Below are positions 43,252 to 52,196 of a DNA stretch of 55,239 nt, one piece after another. The DNA comes from Deltaproteobacteria bacterium (GTDB lineage Bacteria; Myxococcota_A; UBA796; SXON01). Where the stretch lies: positions 1 to 55,239 of the forward strand of contig CANFCK010000029.1 of NCBI GenBank assembly GCA_947445035.1. The letters are read 5' to 3'. The notes beneath the pieces are model-generated. The model had not been told where the DNA came from. It made no database searches and worked only from the letters and a program-made list of their open reading frames with translations. The number at the start of each line of letters is the position of its first letter. Positions within the stretch are counted from its first letter, which is position 1. Made by a program: the position numbers and the translations under genes.

Positions 43252-44433
43252 CTACCGCGGCACGTTCTTGTTCTTCCGGTTGCGCTGGAAGTCCTCGTCC
43301 ATGACGAAGCTGACCTGCTCGAGCTCGGCTTCGCCGGCGGGAAGGCTCTCCAAGAACCCAGAGGCGCGGATGAGCTCCTGGAAGTCGGCGCCGCCGCTCT
43401 GGGCGGCCGGCTTTGCCGGCTTGGCCCCGGCGCGAGCGGGTGCGGCGTTTTTGGGGGGGGGCGCGCCCGTGAGTGCGCGCTCGAGCGCGTTGTTCGCGTA
43501 GCGGATCTGCGTCGCGAGCGTGGCGAGGATGCTTTCCCGCCAGGCCGTCCGCGCCTCACCGCGGAGCCCATCGAAGGCCTCCCGATCCATGCGGTAGAGC
43601 CAGCCGGCCGACGCTGCCACACAGGACGCAGTGCGCGGCGCGGGGTCGACCAGCGTGTTGGCGCCGAGCTGCTGACCGGGCCCGAGGCGCACCAAAAGCT
43701 CCGCCTTGTCGCCCAGCACATTGCGTAGCACGTCGATCTGGCCGTCGGCGACGAGGTACATCGCGCTGCCGGGCTCGCCTTGCAGCAGGATCACCTGGCC
43801 CTCCTCGAAGCTTTCCGGCGAAAAACCGGTGGAGAGCAGCTGTTCCAAGTCGGGCTCCATGTCCCGAAGCCCCGGCTGACTGCGCAGCAGCGGACCGACC
43901 GGCGGGCACGGCCCGGCCGGACCGCCAGGGCGTAGCGTCCGCCACAAGCGCGCGAGCGTGCTCGGCTCCTTCCGCGTCGGCACCGCCTGACCCCCGGTAG
44001 CGACGTTGGCCACCCGGGCGTTGGTGGCCGCGATACGGCGACAAGCTGAGCGCTGGGCCTGCTCCAGGATCGCATCGTACACGCGACTCTTCGCAAACCG
44101 GAGCGCCCGGAGATCGGGAACGGCCAACGCCAATAGCTCGGTGGGACGGGCCGCCTTGAGCGTGGCGGTGCGGGTGCTTCCCGCCACGAACGCGCCCGCC
44201 TCACCGACAATGTCAGGCGCACGGACGCGGCCGACCTCCTGCAGGTGAGCGTGCGCGACCAGCTCGCCCACCAGCACGATCGCCATTTCGTCGACGACCG
44301 CACCCTGCGACCACAACATCTCGTTGGTTTCTAGCTGAACCCGACGGAAATACCCGGCCGCCCGGTCGATGTCGTGGCGCGCGAGGCGCGAGAAAAACGG
44401 CAACAGGGCGAGGTCGTCTGCAACGGAGGCCAT
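43252..44433 (-). CDS. Protein with two cyclic-nucleotide-binding domains
   Basis: 393 residues, cytoplasmic. First cNMP/CRP-type beta-roll (residues about 10-125): LPFFSRLARHDIDRA, MLWSQGAVVDEMAIVLVGEL, APDIVGEAGAFVAGSTRTAT. Second (about 195-320): FEEGQVILLQGEPGSAMYLV, ADGQIDVLR, LVRLGPGQQLGANTLVDPAP. The second copy has RTASC where nucleotide binders have the conserved Arg. No DNA-binding domain is attached. The C-terminus is Ala/Pro/Lys-rich with a G9 tract on the plus strand. Likely a cAMP/cGMP-responsive adaptor. The start is 11 bp after msrA. Confidence 0.85.
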   Translation of the reverse strand: MASVADDLALLPFFSRLARHDIDRAAGYFRRVQLETNEMLWSQGAVVDEMAIVLVGELVAHAHLQEVGRVRAPDIVGEAGAFVAGSTRTATLKAARPTELLALAVPDLRALRFAKSRVYDAILEQAQRSACRRIAATNARVANVATGGQAVPTRKEPSTLARLWRTLRPGGPAGPCPPVGPLLRSQPGLRDMEPDLEQLLSTGFSPESFEEGQVILLQGEPGSAMYLVADGQIDVLRNVLGDKAELLVRLGPGQQLGANTLVDPAPRTASCVAASAGWLYRMDREAFDGLRGEARTAWRESILATLATQIRYANNALERALTGAPPPKNAAPARAGAKPAKPAAQSGGADFQELIRASGFLESLPAGEAELEQVSFVMDEDFQRNRKNKNVPR

Positions 44434-44444
44434 GAACTACCCTA

Positions 44445-45071
44445 TCACTCGTTGCGCCAGACCTCGCGCACCCGCAGGTCGCGCCCGCAGCCCATTCGGT
44501 AGGGCAAATAGCGCCCGGGGTCCTTGTCGCGGAAGTCCTGGTGGTACACCTCGGCCGCGTAGAAGGTGGCGCCGGTCTTCACCGGCAGCTTGACGGGGCC
44601 GGGGAGCACCTTGCGGGCTTCTAGGGCGGCGATCGCCGCGTCGGCGATGACCTTCTGCTTGGCGTCCTGGGCGAAGATCACCGCGCGGTAGCTGTCGCCG
44701 CGATCACAGAACTGGCCGCCGTCGTCGGTGGGATCGACGTGATGGAGGAAGTAGTCCACCAGCTTGGCATAGCTGAGCTTCGCGGTGTCATAGACGACGT
44801 GCACCACCTCTTGGTGACCGGTCGTTTCGCTCACCACGTCCATGTAGGTGGGGTTCAGGGTGTGGCCTCCCGCGAAACCCGAGGTGGTGTGAACCACGCC
44901 GTCAAGGTGGTCGAAGTCCGTTTCCATGCACCAGAAACAGCCGCCCGCGAAAACCGCGACCGCCTGCCCGGTCGTCGCGACCGGCACCGGCGCGGGGAGG
45001 TTGTCGTCGCTGGGGCGCGCTTCGGAAGGCGTGGCGCAAGAAAGCAACAGCGCGGCGAAGAAAAATCGCAT
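44445..45071 (-). CDS. msrA: Peptide-methionine (S)-S-oxide reductase, lipoprotein form
   Basis: 208 residues. Active site GGCFWCMETDFDHLDGV with catalytic Cys in GCFWC; VVSETTGHQEVV and FLHHVDPTDDGGQFCDRGDS are the substrate-binding motifs; EVYHQDF near the C-terminus. Repairs oxidised Met-S-oxide. The N-terminus MRFFFAALLLSCATP is a lipoprotein signal (lipobox LLSC), so this MsrA works outside the cytoplasm, probably on envelope proteins. GGAG five bases before the ATG. Upstream of and close to the double cNMP-binding gene. Confidence 0.94.
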   Translation of the reverse strand: MRFFFAALLLSCATPSEARPSDDNLPAPVPVATTGQAVAVFAGGCFWCMETDFDHLDGVVHTTSGFAGGHTLNPTYMDVVSETTGHQEVVHVVYDTAKLSYAKLVDYFLHHVDPTDDGGQFCDRGDSYRAVIFAQDAKQKVIADAAIAALEARKVLPGPVKLPVKTGATFYAAEVYHQDFRDKDPGRYLPYRMGCGRDLRVREVWRNE

Positions 45072-45132
45072 GGAGACTCCATAGGTTCAACGGGCCAGAT
45101 GCCGAGGCGTCAGCCCCGATTCACACAGATTG

Positions 45133-46200
45133 TCACTTGCGGTGGACCCCGGCCAGCCAGACCTGCTCCGGCTCGGCGAGCACCGCGGCATCGGCGAGGG
45201 GGTCCGCCGACAGGACCAGGAGGCTGCCCGCCTTGCCGACGGCAATCGTGCCGAGGTCGTCGAGGCCCCAGAAGGCAGCGGGCGCCGAGGTTCCGGAGGT
45301 GAGTATCTCGGCGGGGGTCAGGCCTGCGGCGGCCATCAGTTCCAGCTCGCGACCGTCGATGCCGGCGGCGCGGGTGTTGCCGAAGTCGGTGCCGTAGAGG
45401 ACAGTGGCGCCTGCGTTCTGGAGCGCGATCAGGTTGCTCAAGGTGGTGCCACTGCCGCCGAACGCGCCGAGGGTGCTGACCACCGCGCGACCCGTCCAGG
45501 CCGCTGCGCTGGCGGCGCTCAGACCGCCGGTCGGCGTGTGCGCGAGCACGTCCGCTCCAACCTCCGCAGCGACGGCCGCTTCGCTGTCGGAAAGCGCGTG
45601 GCTGACCACGGGGAGCCCCAGCTCGTGCGCGAGCGCCGCCGCCGCCGTGAGCGAGGCGGTATCAAGCTGAGCGCCGCCGGTAATCGGCAGCTTGATCACC
45701 TCGGCGCCAGCCGCGAAAAGGGTGTCCACCGCCGCGACGGCGGCCGCGCTGTCGACGCACTCCAGCCCGTAGCCACCCGAGCCCCACGAGCGCGTCGGAT
45801 AGCCCGCGACCGCCGTGACCATCGGCCCCGACGCGACCACGCGAAAGCTGCCGTGGGGTGCCGCCAAGAACTCGATCGGGGCCGCGAGGTCAACGGCCGC
45901 GGCGATGCCGCCGTCAGCCATCGCGCCCTCCGCCGGGAGGTAGGCAAGGTGCACGTGACTGTCGATGAACGACGGGACCAGGAAGCGCCTGCTGACATCG
46001 ACCACCTCCGCCCCCGCTCGATCGAGCGCCGCGCCCACCTCGACGATCCGCCCCTCGCCAATGCGAACGTCCGCCACCCCGAGGCCCACGACCGTGCCCC
46101 CGGCGAGGAGCACCGAACCCACGACATTGGGGACTGGGGCGCCGGTGTCCGTTGCCGAGGCAAGGTGGGGGGCACACGCCAGCAGGAGGAGCAGTGTCAT
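45133..46200 (-). CDS. Amidohydrolase-family lipoprotein
   Basis: 355 residues from ATG 46200 (MTLLLLLACAPHL): lipobox LLAC. Metal-dependent hydrolase TIM barrel: VPSFIDSHVHLAYL (HxH metal ligands), VIKLPITGG where the bridging Lys is found, LPVVSHALSDSEAA and ADVLAHTPTGG (His ligands), TVLYGTDFGNTRAAG (catalytic Asp), and the small beta domain LDDLGTIAVGKAGSLLVL at the end. Imidazolonepropionase/prolidase-like enzymes share this plan; the substrate is unknown. Being lipid-anchored suggests it acts in the periplasm or outside. An upstream in-frame start exists but would overlap the divergent gene. Confidence 0.85.
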   Translation of the reverse strand: MTLLLLLACAPHLASATDTGAPVPNVVGSVLLAGGTVVGLGVADVRIGEGRIVEVGAALDRAGAEVVDVSRRFLVPSFIDSHVHLAYLPAEGAMADGGIAAAVDLAAPIEFLAAPHGSFRVVASGPMVTAVAGYPTRSWGSGGYGLECVDSAAAVAAVDTLFAAGAEVIKLPITGGAQLDTASLTAAAALAHELGLPVVSHALSDSEAAVAAEVGADVLAHTPTGGLSAASAAAWTGRAVVSTLGAFGGSGTTLSNLIALQNAGATVLYGTDFGNTRAAGIDGRELELMAAAGLTPAEILTSGTSAPAAFWGLDDLGTIAVGKAGSLLVLSADPLADAAVLAEPEQVWLAGVHRK

Positions 46201-46249
46201 GGCAACGGTACGCGGGGCCGCCTCCGGAGGATCGGCTACGTGACCGCTC

Positions 46250-47593
46250 GTGACGATCCCCTGCCCTCGTTGCCGTCGCCCCAACGCCTCCCACCGTATT
46301 TTGTGCCTCTACTGCGGCGCCCCGATGCCGGCGCCCTCGGCGCCGCCGGCGGCTCAACCGGAGCGCGTCCTACCCGACAACCTCGACGAGCTGGTGCGCC
46401 GCGCGATGCGGGGGGGCGGGGTGGGGGCGCTGAAGCAGGCGTTGACCGTGGCGGTGCCGGTGCCGGTGCCGGTGCCGGTGCAGGTGGCGCCGGGGGCGGC
46501 CGCGCCGATCGTCGCGCGCCCCGCTGCCGCCACCGATGAGCCAGCTGACGGGGCGGTGGCCGCGCCCATCGCAGACCCCTTGGAAGCCCTGCGCGTCGCT
46601 GCCGTCGACGCGATCGACGCAACGGACGTCGCGACACGCCGCGCCGCGCTCCACCGCGCGCGGGCGGCCCTGGACGAAGCCGACGCGGCCACGGACGGCG
46701 CCAGGAGCGCAGAGGATGCCGCGGAGGCGGAGGGCACCGGGGAGGCGCAAGGCGCACCCGTCGAATCGCCGCCAGAACCGCCCGACGAGGGCCCCCCCTT
46801 CCGCATCCCACTCGCGCGCCACTCCGTCGCGCTGGTAATCGGCGCGGTTGGGGTGGGCGTCGAGGTCGGCGCGCTGGCCGCTGCCCTGGAGGTGGACCTT
46901 GCGACGGCGCGCGCGGCTGTGCTCGCAGGGGGCACCCGCATCGTGCTGCGGGCCGCCTCCCCGGAGGACCTCGAGCGCCGACGCATCGCGGTCGCCGCCC
47001 TGGGTGTGCCGGCTGCCGTCATTTCTCGCGACGCGATCCTCGCCACCGAGGCCGCTCTCGCCTGCGTCGCAGCAGCGGCGGCGGATGCCTGGCACGTGAT
47101 CGAGGCGCCGCGGTGGGGGGCCGAGCGACCCGACCCGGCGCGCCTACCGCCAGGCGAGCCGTGCGTTCCCAGCGAGCCCTTCCTGGTCACCCTCGGCGAG
47201 GTGGAAGAGCGTCGGCTGCGTGTGGAGGCCGAACCCTCCCGCTGGCAGCGCACCCGCTACTCCGCAGGGACCGTGGCCGGCGGCGAAACGCGCATCGCCG
47301 TGATCGACGTCCACACCGCCGACGGCATCTACCGCTTTGTCGAGGGCGCAGTGGACCTGCGCCACTTTCCCGGTGCGGACGCAAACGCCCAGCGGCAGGC
47401 GATGAAGCGGCTCCAAGAGGCGCTGGCCACCCGCTGGCCGGCGGTTCCCGTCGAGCAAAGGCGAACTTGTGTCGCGACCGCTCGGCCCGGCGCCAAAACG
47501 GCGGATGGTTGGCCGGCTTGGGAGGAACACTCGCGGGTATGTCGGCTTTTGTGGCTGCAGGTCGCCGCACATGACACCGGCGAGGGGCCCTGA
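46250..47593 (+). CDS. Zinc-ribbon protein of unknown function
   Basis: 447 residues. N-terminal zinc ribbon CPRCRRPNASHRILCLYCG (CxxC-x11-CxxC), then a Pro/Ala/Glu-rich low-complexity region with a VPVPVP stretch encoded by a gtgccg hexanucleotide repeat. Residues about 185-290 form an alpha/beta domain with Ala/Val-rich strands (SVALVIGAVGVGVEVGALAA, LEVDLATARAAVLAG, RIVLRAASPEDLERRRIAVA), perhaps two copies of a ferredoxin-like module for co-operating cofactors; the C-terminal ~130 residues (RIAVIDVHTADGIYRFVEGA) look like a PH-like beta domain. No name can be given. GTG start 49 bp from the divergent amidohydrolase. Confidence 0.72.
   Translation: MTIPCPRCRRPNASHRILCLYCGAPMPAPSAPPAAQPERVLPDNLDELVRRAMRGGGVGALKQALTVAVPVPVPVPVQVAPGAAAPIVARPAAATDEPADGAVAAPIADPLEALRVAAVDAIDATDVATRRAALHRARAALDEADAATDGARSAEDAAEAEGTGEAQGAPVESPPEPPDEGPPFRIPLARHSVALVIGAVGVGVEVGALAAALEVDLATARAAVLAGGTRIVLRAASPEDLERRRIAVAALGVPAAVISRDAILATEAALACVAAAAADAWHVIEAPRWGAERPDPARLPPGEPCVPSEPFLVTLGEVEERRLRVEAEPSRWQRTRYSAGTVAGGETRIAVIDVHTADGIYRFVEGAVDLRHFPGADANAQRQAMKRLQEALATRWPAVPVEQRRTCVATARPGAKTADGWPAWEEHSRVCRLLWLQVAAHDTGEGP
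46454..46477. repeat. Hexanucleotide microsatellite (gtgccg)4
   Basis: Four exact copies followed by a variant gtgcag, in frame in the zinc-ribbon gene and encoding VPVPVP. Changes in copy number would not alter the frame. Confidence 0.9.
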
Positions 47594-47696
47594 TCGCTGC
47601 GCGGCAGCGGGCGCAGGGAGCCTCCGGCGACCGGAGCACGCGGCGACGCCGCAGGCGGCGGCCGCCCTCGGCACGAGCCTGGCGCCGTCCCCGCGC

Positions 47697-48200
47697 CTAC
47701 CCCGTGAGCAACTGCTGAGCCAACGCTGTCGTCACCAGCCCGGCGCTCCGTCGAACCCCCAGCTTTTTCAGAAGGTTGCGGCGGTGAACCTCGACCGTGC
47801 GTTCGCTGCACCCAAGGGCCAGTCCGATCTCGCGCGACGTAGCTCCGGTCGCGACACATGCAAGTACGGTGCGCTCCCTCGGCGTGATGGCTGCGGTCGC
47901 TACCGGCGCTTCTGCCGACCCGCGCGGGGCAAGCTGGTCGAGCCGCCGGCGCAGCTCCACGGCCGTGACGTCCAGGCGAAGCACGGCATCGACGCCAAGC
48001 TCCTCGGCCGAAGGAAGGCGTTCGCCGCCCCCCCAGATGACGACGGTCTTTGCCGGCTGAGCCAGCACCGCGCGCCGGGCCATGAAGCGGATGCAGACAT
48101 CGGCGTCGGGCGCGCCTTCGACGACGCCGTGGCCCAGCACCATCGCGCGGATGCCGGCGGCCAGAAGGGGCGGCATCGCTTCGACACGGATGGTGAACAT
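47697..48200 (-). CDS. LuxR-type HTH regulator with degenerate receiver-like domain
   Basis: 167 residues from ATG 48200 (MFTIRVEAMPPLLAAGIRAM). C-terminal ~65 residues are a GerE/LuxR helix-turn-helix: ITPRERTVLACVATGATSRE, IGLALGCSERTVEVHRRNLL, KKLGVRRSAGL. The N-terminal ~95 residues follow the alternation of a receiver domain (VVIWGGGERLPSAEELGVDA) but show no phospho-acceptor Asp after beta-3 (the strand gives VVIWGGG), so control by phosphorylation is unlikely. 134 bp after the acyl-CoA ligase on the same strand. Targets unknown. Confidence 0.8.
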   Translation of the reverse strand: MFTIRVEAMPPLLAAGIRAMVLGHGVVEGAPDADVCIRFMARRAVLAQPAKTVVIWGGGERLPSAEELGVDAVLRLDVTAVELRRRLDQLAPRGSAEAPVATAAITPRERTVLACVATGATSREIGLALGCSERTVEVHRRNLLKKLGVRRSAGLVTTALAQQLLTG

Positions 48201-48334
48201 GGAGGGCGTATCGGCTCGACACAGGCCTAACGTGAGGAAACTAGAACCGTGCCAGCGTCCACGTCGATCGACCCTGCGTTCCACACCCACGCCGCGACCG
48301 CCCCCGGGCCCCAGGCGCAGTCGGGCCCTGGATG

Positions 48335-49729
48335 TCACCCCCCAAACGCCTCCCCGGCGATCCTCCCCCGCTGCAACTTCCCCAGCGCGTTCTTGGGCAA
48401 GCCGGCCACGAAGGCAACCCGCCGCGGGCGCTTCAGTCCGCTGAGCTGCCGTGCCGCGGCCTCTAAAAGCCCGCGCAACTCGCCCTCCTCAACCGTTCCG
48501 TCACTCACGACGGCGGCCCCGACCACCTCGTTGAGATCAGCATCGTAGAGGCCGCAGCACCCCACGTCCGCCACGCCAGGCACCGTCGCCAGAACGCGCT
48601 CCACCTCGGCCGGGGAGACGTTGACGCCACCGACGATGATCAGGTCCTTCTTGCGGCCAATGATGCGGAGGTAGCCGTCGGGGTCGAGCTCCCCCGCGTC
48701 GCCAGTGCGAAAGTACCCGTCCGCAGTGAATGCGGCCGCGTCCGCCTCCGCGCGGGGCCAATACCCGCCGAAGACGCCGGGTCCCCTCACCTGCACCTCG
48801 CCGTCGATGACGCGGATGTCCGTTCCCGGGAGCGCCGTCCCGACCGAGCCCGCGCGACGCTCGCCAGCGCCGGGATTGCTGGCGATCATCACCGTCTCGG
48901 TCATGCCGTAGCGTTCGAGAATACGGTGCCCGGTCGCCGCGAAGATGGCGTCGGAGACCTCCACGGGCAGCCCATCGCTGCCGCTCACCAGCAGTCGGAA
49001 CCCGCCGAAGAGCTCGGGCCGCACCCGCATCAGCGGCAACCACCGCCGAAAGTAGGTTGGCACCCCGTAGAAGTGGGTCACCTCCGCCGGCGGCTCGACA
49101 GCATCGAAACGGTCACGGAGCACCACCCGCGCACCCCGAAGCCACGCCCCATGCAGCCCAACCACCAGTCCGTGCGTGTGAAACAGCGGCAATGTCAGCA
49201 GCAAGACGTCGCGATCACCCAGCTGCCATCGCGCTTGCAGGGCGTCGAGGTTCGACTCCCACATCGTCCAGGTCTGCGGGGCGCCCTTGGCACGCCCTGT
49301 GGTGCCCGAGGTGAACAGGAGACCGGTGACGTCGTCGAGGCCGGCCCAGTCGCAAACCGGCGGGCCCCGGCCCGGAGCGGAAAAGGTCGGCACCCCCGGG
49401 AAGCACGCTGGGGACGCGCTGAACGCGAGGGCCGGCGCAGCGTCCTCGACGATCGGGGCCAGCTCGATCGCCCTGTAATGGGCGTTGAGCGGCACACGGA
49501 CCGCGCCCACCGCCATGCAGCCGAGGTGGGCGGCGAGCAGGTCGATCGATGTGTCCAGGTGGATGCAGACCCGGTCGCCGGGCGTGACCCCCTGCGCGCG
49601 GAGCCAACCCGCGGTCGCTTCGCCGAGCTCGCGGAGGTGGCCAAACGACAGGGCCTGCTCGCCGTACTGGATCGCCACCCGCGCGGGATCGTGGGCGAGG
49701 AAGCGGCGGAGGAAGGTGGGTCGGGTCAT
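48335..49729 (-). CDS. AMP-dependent acyl-CoA synthetase (malonyl-CoA synthetase/MatB-like)
   Basis: 464 residues, ANL superfamily. LLFTSGTTGRAKGAP (AMP-binding P-loop), ERYGMTETVMIASNP, YFRTGDAGELDPDGYLRIIG, RKKDLIIVGGVNVSPAEVE and LPKNALGKLQRGRI with the catalytic Lys. It activates a carboxylic acid to acyl-AMP and then to acyl-CoA in the cytoplasm. The short length and the ERYGMTET/KNALGK pattern are like MatB-type enzymes; the acid substrate is uncertain. ATGA overlap with the secreted propeller protein gene upstream indicates coupling. Confidence 0.87.
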   Translation of the reverse strand: MTRPTFLRRFLAHDPARVAIQYGEQALSFGHLRELGEATAGWLRAQGVTPGDRVCIHLDTSIDLLAAHLGCMAVGAVRVPLNAHYRAIELAPIVEDAAPALAFSASPACFPGVPTFSAPGRGPPVCDWAGLDDVTGLLFTSGTTGRAKGAPQTWTMWESNLDALQARWQLGDRDVLLLTLPLFHTHGLVVGLHGAWLRGARVVLRDRFDAVEPPAEVTHFYGVPTYFRRWLPLMRVRPELFGGFRLLVSGSDGLPVEVSDAIFAATGHRILERYGMTETVMIASNPGAGERRAGSVGTALPGTDIRVIDGEVQVRGPGVFGGYWPRAEADAAAFTADGYFRTGDAGELDPDGYLRIIGRKKDLIIVGGVNVSPAEVERVLATVPGVADVGCCGLYDADLNEVVGAAVVSDGTVEEGELRGLLEAAARQLSGLKRPRRVAFVAGLPKNALGKLQRGRIAGEAFGG

Positions 49730-51249
49730 CGACGGGTGCGACGTCGGATGCCAGCCAAGAGCGAGAGCCCAGCGGCCACGAATCCGACTCGACGCGAAGG
49801 CGACGCGCAGCCGCAGCCTTCCTCGGCCTGTGGCGCGGCGCGCTCGCTATCGCGAGAGTCGTCCCCGTCCGGGTCCCCGGTTTCACCGGTTTCGCCGGTG
49901 TCCACCGCCCGGTCGGTCCAGACCACGAGCACATCGTCCAGCTCGGCCGTGCCTACCACATCGAGCGCCACCGCTCCCGACATGCGGGCCTCGCTGGACG
50001 GCATCTCGGCCCCATCGATTGCCGCGGCCAACGTGCTGCCGTCCCACCGCAACCGAAGGTCGAACCACTGTCCGGGCGTCGCGACTCCTTCGGCCGTGCC
50101 CAGGCGCTCAAACCCGTCGGTGTAGGTGTAGCCGTTGTACCACATGCGCCAGGTGGTTCCGTCGCGCGCAAGGGTCGGCGCCTGGATGTAGCCATCGTTC
50201 CACCACGACCAGCCCTTGGTGAGCACGACGCCCGCCTCGACCCAAACATCCGGGGTCGCGACATCCGCGCTGGCGCGTACGAAATAGTCGTCGCGATTGT
50301 AGAAGGCTTCGAGCCCCCAGGGGGTTTCGGCCACCCCGAGGCCCTGGAGCGCCGTCTCGAAGGGGAGAATCTCGCCCTGCTTCACCCACGACCATCCGTC
50401 CACACTGGTCGCGTACCCGGTGGCCCCGTAGTGCTCTTCCGGCGCGGTGCCATCGTACCAAAGATGCCAGTTGCCGTCCGGCGCCAGCCAGACATCGGGC
50501 ATCCGTAAGCTGCCTTCGTCGAAGCTGCCCGGCGCGCCCCGGTCGAGGCCAACCCCCGCTTCGGTCCAGGCGTAGCCGTCGGGGCTTGTCGCGTGGCAGA
50601 TACGATTGCCGACGTTGTTCTGGTAGCAGGCGTAGACCATGTGCCAAAGGCCGAGCTGATCGACGGTGACCGAGGGCATGTGGACGTGGACGCCGTCGAT
50701 GTCGCTGGAGTAGTCGATGGTCAACACCGGGTTGCCAGTCCAGCGCGTCCAGGTGTGCCCGTCCGGACTCGTCGCGAGCCCGATCTGACGGTAACCGTAG
50801 CCGGGTGGGCCGAAAAACCCGGTGTAGTAGAGAAACCAGGTGCCCGAGTCCGCGTCGTGCACCACCTCGCAGTGCAGCACGCCTCCCGCCTCCCAACTGT
50901 CCCCCGCCGCCTCGAAGACCGGGTCGGCTTCGGGCACCCACGTCAAATGAGACATCGGGAGTGGCCAACGGGTGTCGCCAAAAGCGAGCGCGCCGCCCCC
51001 GTCGAAGTCAGCGACAATCGGTGTGTCTCCAGCGCGCAAGCCGAGCTGGCCCCCATCGAGCATCCGCACCCGAGCGGTGAGCTCGAAGCTCTCGACCTGC
51101 CCCGGCGACATCCCCACCAGCTCCGCCCGGCCGTCCGTGACCCGGAGCGCCCCGTCGATGACGACGCCGTCCCCCGTCCAGGAGCCCGCGTCAAGCGAGA
51201 AGTCGTCGGCGAGCGTTCCCGCGGAGGCGATGTGCACGAGGAGGAGCAT
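49726..51249 (-). CDS. Secreted five-bladed beta-propeller (GH43/GH32-like) protein with MYXO-CTERM-like tail
   Basis: 507 residues from ATG 51249 (signal MLLLVHIASAG). N-terminal ~90 residues are a beta sandwich. The middle is a propeller: the repeat A-T-S-x-D-G-x-x-W occurs in GLATSPDGHTWTRWTGNPVL, CHATSPDGYAW and GYATSVDGWSW, each preceded by WHLWYDG/WFLYYTG/WHMVYAC strands. This is the arabinanase/levansucrase/invertase fold, so a glycoside hydrolase or carbohydrate-binding role is likely; I could not name a catalytic triad. A second beta sandwich and a DTGETGETGD linker lead to EEGCGCASPSRR, a hydrophobic helix and RRRTRR, a MYXO-CTERM-like sorting tail. Coupled to the acyl-CoA ligase gene. 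Confidence 0.8.
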   Translation of the reverse strand: MLLLVHIASAGTLADDFSLDAGSWTGDGVVIDGALRVTDGRAELVGMSPGQVESFELTARVRMLDGGQLGLRAGDTPIVADFDGGGALAFGDTRWPLPMSHLTWVPEADPVFEAAGDSWEAGGVLHCEVVHDADSGTWFLYYTGFFGPPGYGYRQIGLATSPDGHTWTRWTGNPVLTIDYSSDIDGVHVHMPSVTVDQLGLWHMVYACYQNNVGNRICHATSPDGYAWTEAGVGLDRGAPGSFDEGSLRMPDVWLAPDGNWHLWYDGTAPEEHYGATGYATSVDGWSWVKQGEILPFETALQGLGVAETPWGLEAFYNRDDYFVRASADVATPDVWVEAGVVLTKGWSWWNDGYIQAPTLARDGTTWRMWYNGYTYTDGFERLGTAEGVATPGQWFDLRLRWDGSTLAAAIDGAEMPSSEARMSGAVALDVVGTAELDDVLVVWTDRAVDTGETGETGDPDGDDSRDSERAAPQAEEGCGCASPSRRVGFVAAGLSLLAGIRRRTRR

Positions 51250-51305
51250 CGTCGAACGTACCACGACGCGACCGCAGCGCGGCCGCCCGTTAGCCCCTGG
51301 TGACC

Positions 51306-52196
51306 ATGCTTCTGCTTGTCGCGCTCCCTCTCCTGCCGCTCGCCTGCGCCCCGGTGGAAGCGGGCGCGACGACTGCCACTGGCGCCGCCTCGCCCACTCC
51401 CTCCCAACCCGAACCGCGATGGACGGCAGAAGAAGCGTCGACCGCGGTGGAGGCCGCGCTAGCCGGCGGCGTCCCGCTGCCCGGCCCCGCCCTCGATGTC
51501 TGGTTCGAGCTTTTGAGTCAGGGCAACGACAACTGCCCGGGTGGGGCGTACCAGGACGGCGTGCTCACCGCGCTCGCGGGGGGCGGCTGCATCGCACCCA
51601 GCGGCTACCGATACAGCGGCGCGGGCAGCGGCAGCCGGGGCTGGACCGACGCCGACGGCGACGCCGAGGACGACACCTGGACTGCCGAACTCAAGGCGGA
51701 CGGCCAGATCCGCGACCCCGAGGGCGCCGCGTTCTTCTTCGGCGGCGCGATGTGGTTGACGCTGGCGGGCACCCGCGAGGCCGGCGGGAGCTTCGTGGGC
51801 GAGGTGCTCGGGACCTACCGCTATGAGCGCGCGGAGACCGACTGGCTACGTCTGGGAACGAGCACCGCCAGCTACGTGGCCGGTGCCATCGACGCGGAAG
51901 GGGGGTGGACGTTCCGCGGCGACGGTGGTTTCGCGGTCGGCGAGGCGGCGCTGGTCATGGTCGACTTCGAGCTTGGCGGCCGCTGCGGCGACCAGCCCGC
52001 CGGCACGCTCGGCATTCGCGACCCCGATGGTCAGTGGACCGATCTACGCTTCGACGAAACGCGCTGCGATGGGTGCGGCGAGCTGACCTTCGATGGCCGG
52101 GTCGCGCTCGGGGAGGCCTGCCCCGCAGTGGTGGCGCCGTTCGCCGCGGCGATGGCCCAACTGGTGGCGAGCGCCGGAATCGGGGCGGCCGAGTGA
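51306..52196 (+). CDS. Lipoprotein of unknown function
   Basis: 296 residues from ATG 51306 (MLLLVALPLLPLACAP, lipobox PLAC); a GTG two codons upstream is possible. Contains six to seven cysteines in pairs (DNCPGG, GGCIAP, GRCGDQP, TRCDGCGE, EACPAV), likely disulfide-bonded, and a GWTDADGDAEDD calcium-loop-like segment. The pattern of short strands suggests a beta sandwich. No family was recognised. First gene of the cassette with the DUF1592/1549-like and DUF1501 genes; its stop overlaps the next start (GTGA). Confidence 0.75.
   Translation: MLLLVALPLLPLACAPVEAGATTATGAASPTPSQPEPRWTAEEASTAVEAALAGGVPLPGPALDVWFELLSQGNDNCPGGAYQDGVLTALAGGGCIAPSGYRYSGAGSGSRGWTDADGDAEDDTWTAELKADGQIRDPEGAAFFFGGAMWLTLAGTREAGGSFVGEVLGTYRYERAETDWLRLGTSTASYVAGAIDAEGGWTFRGDGGFAVGEAALVMVDFELGGRCGDQPAGTLGIRDPDGQWTDLRFDETRCDGCGELTFDGRVALGEACPAVVAPFAAAMAQLVASAGIGAAE

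Noticed and set aside
49255..49275. ggttcgactccc resembling a tRNA T-arm
   Set aside because: No acceptor, D-arm or anticodon stem at proper distances, and it lies within the acyl-CoA ligase gene.
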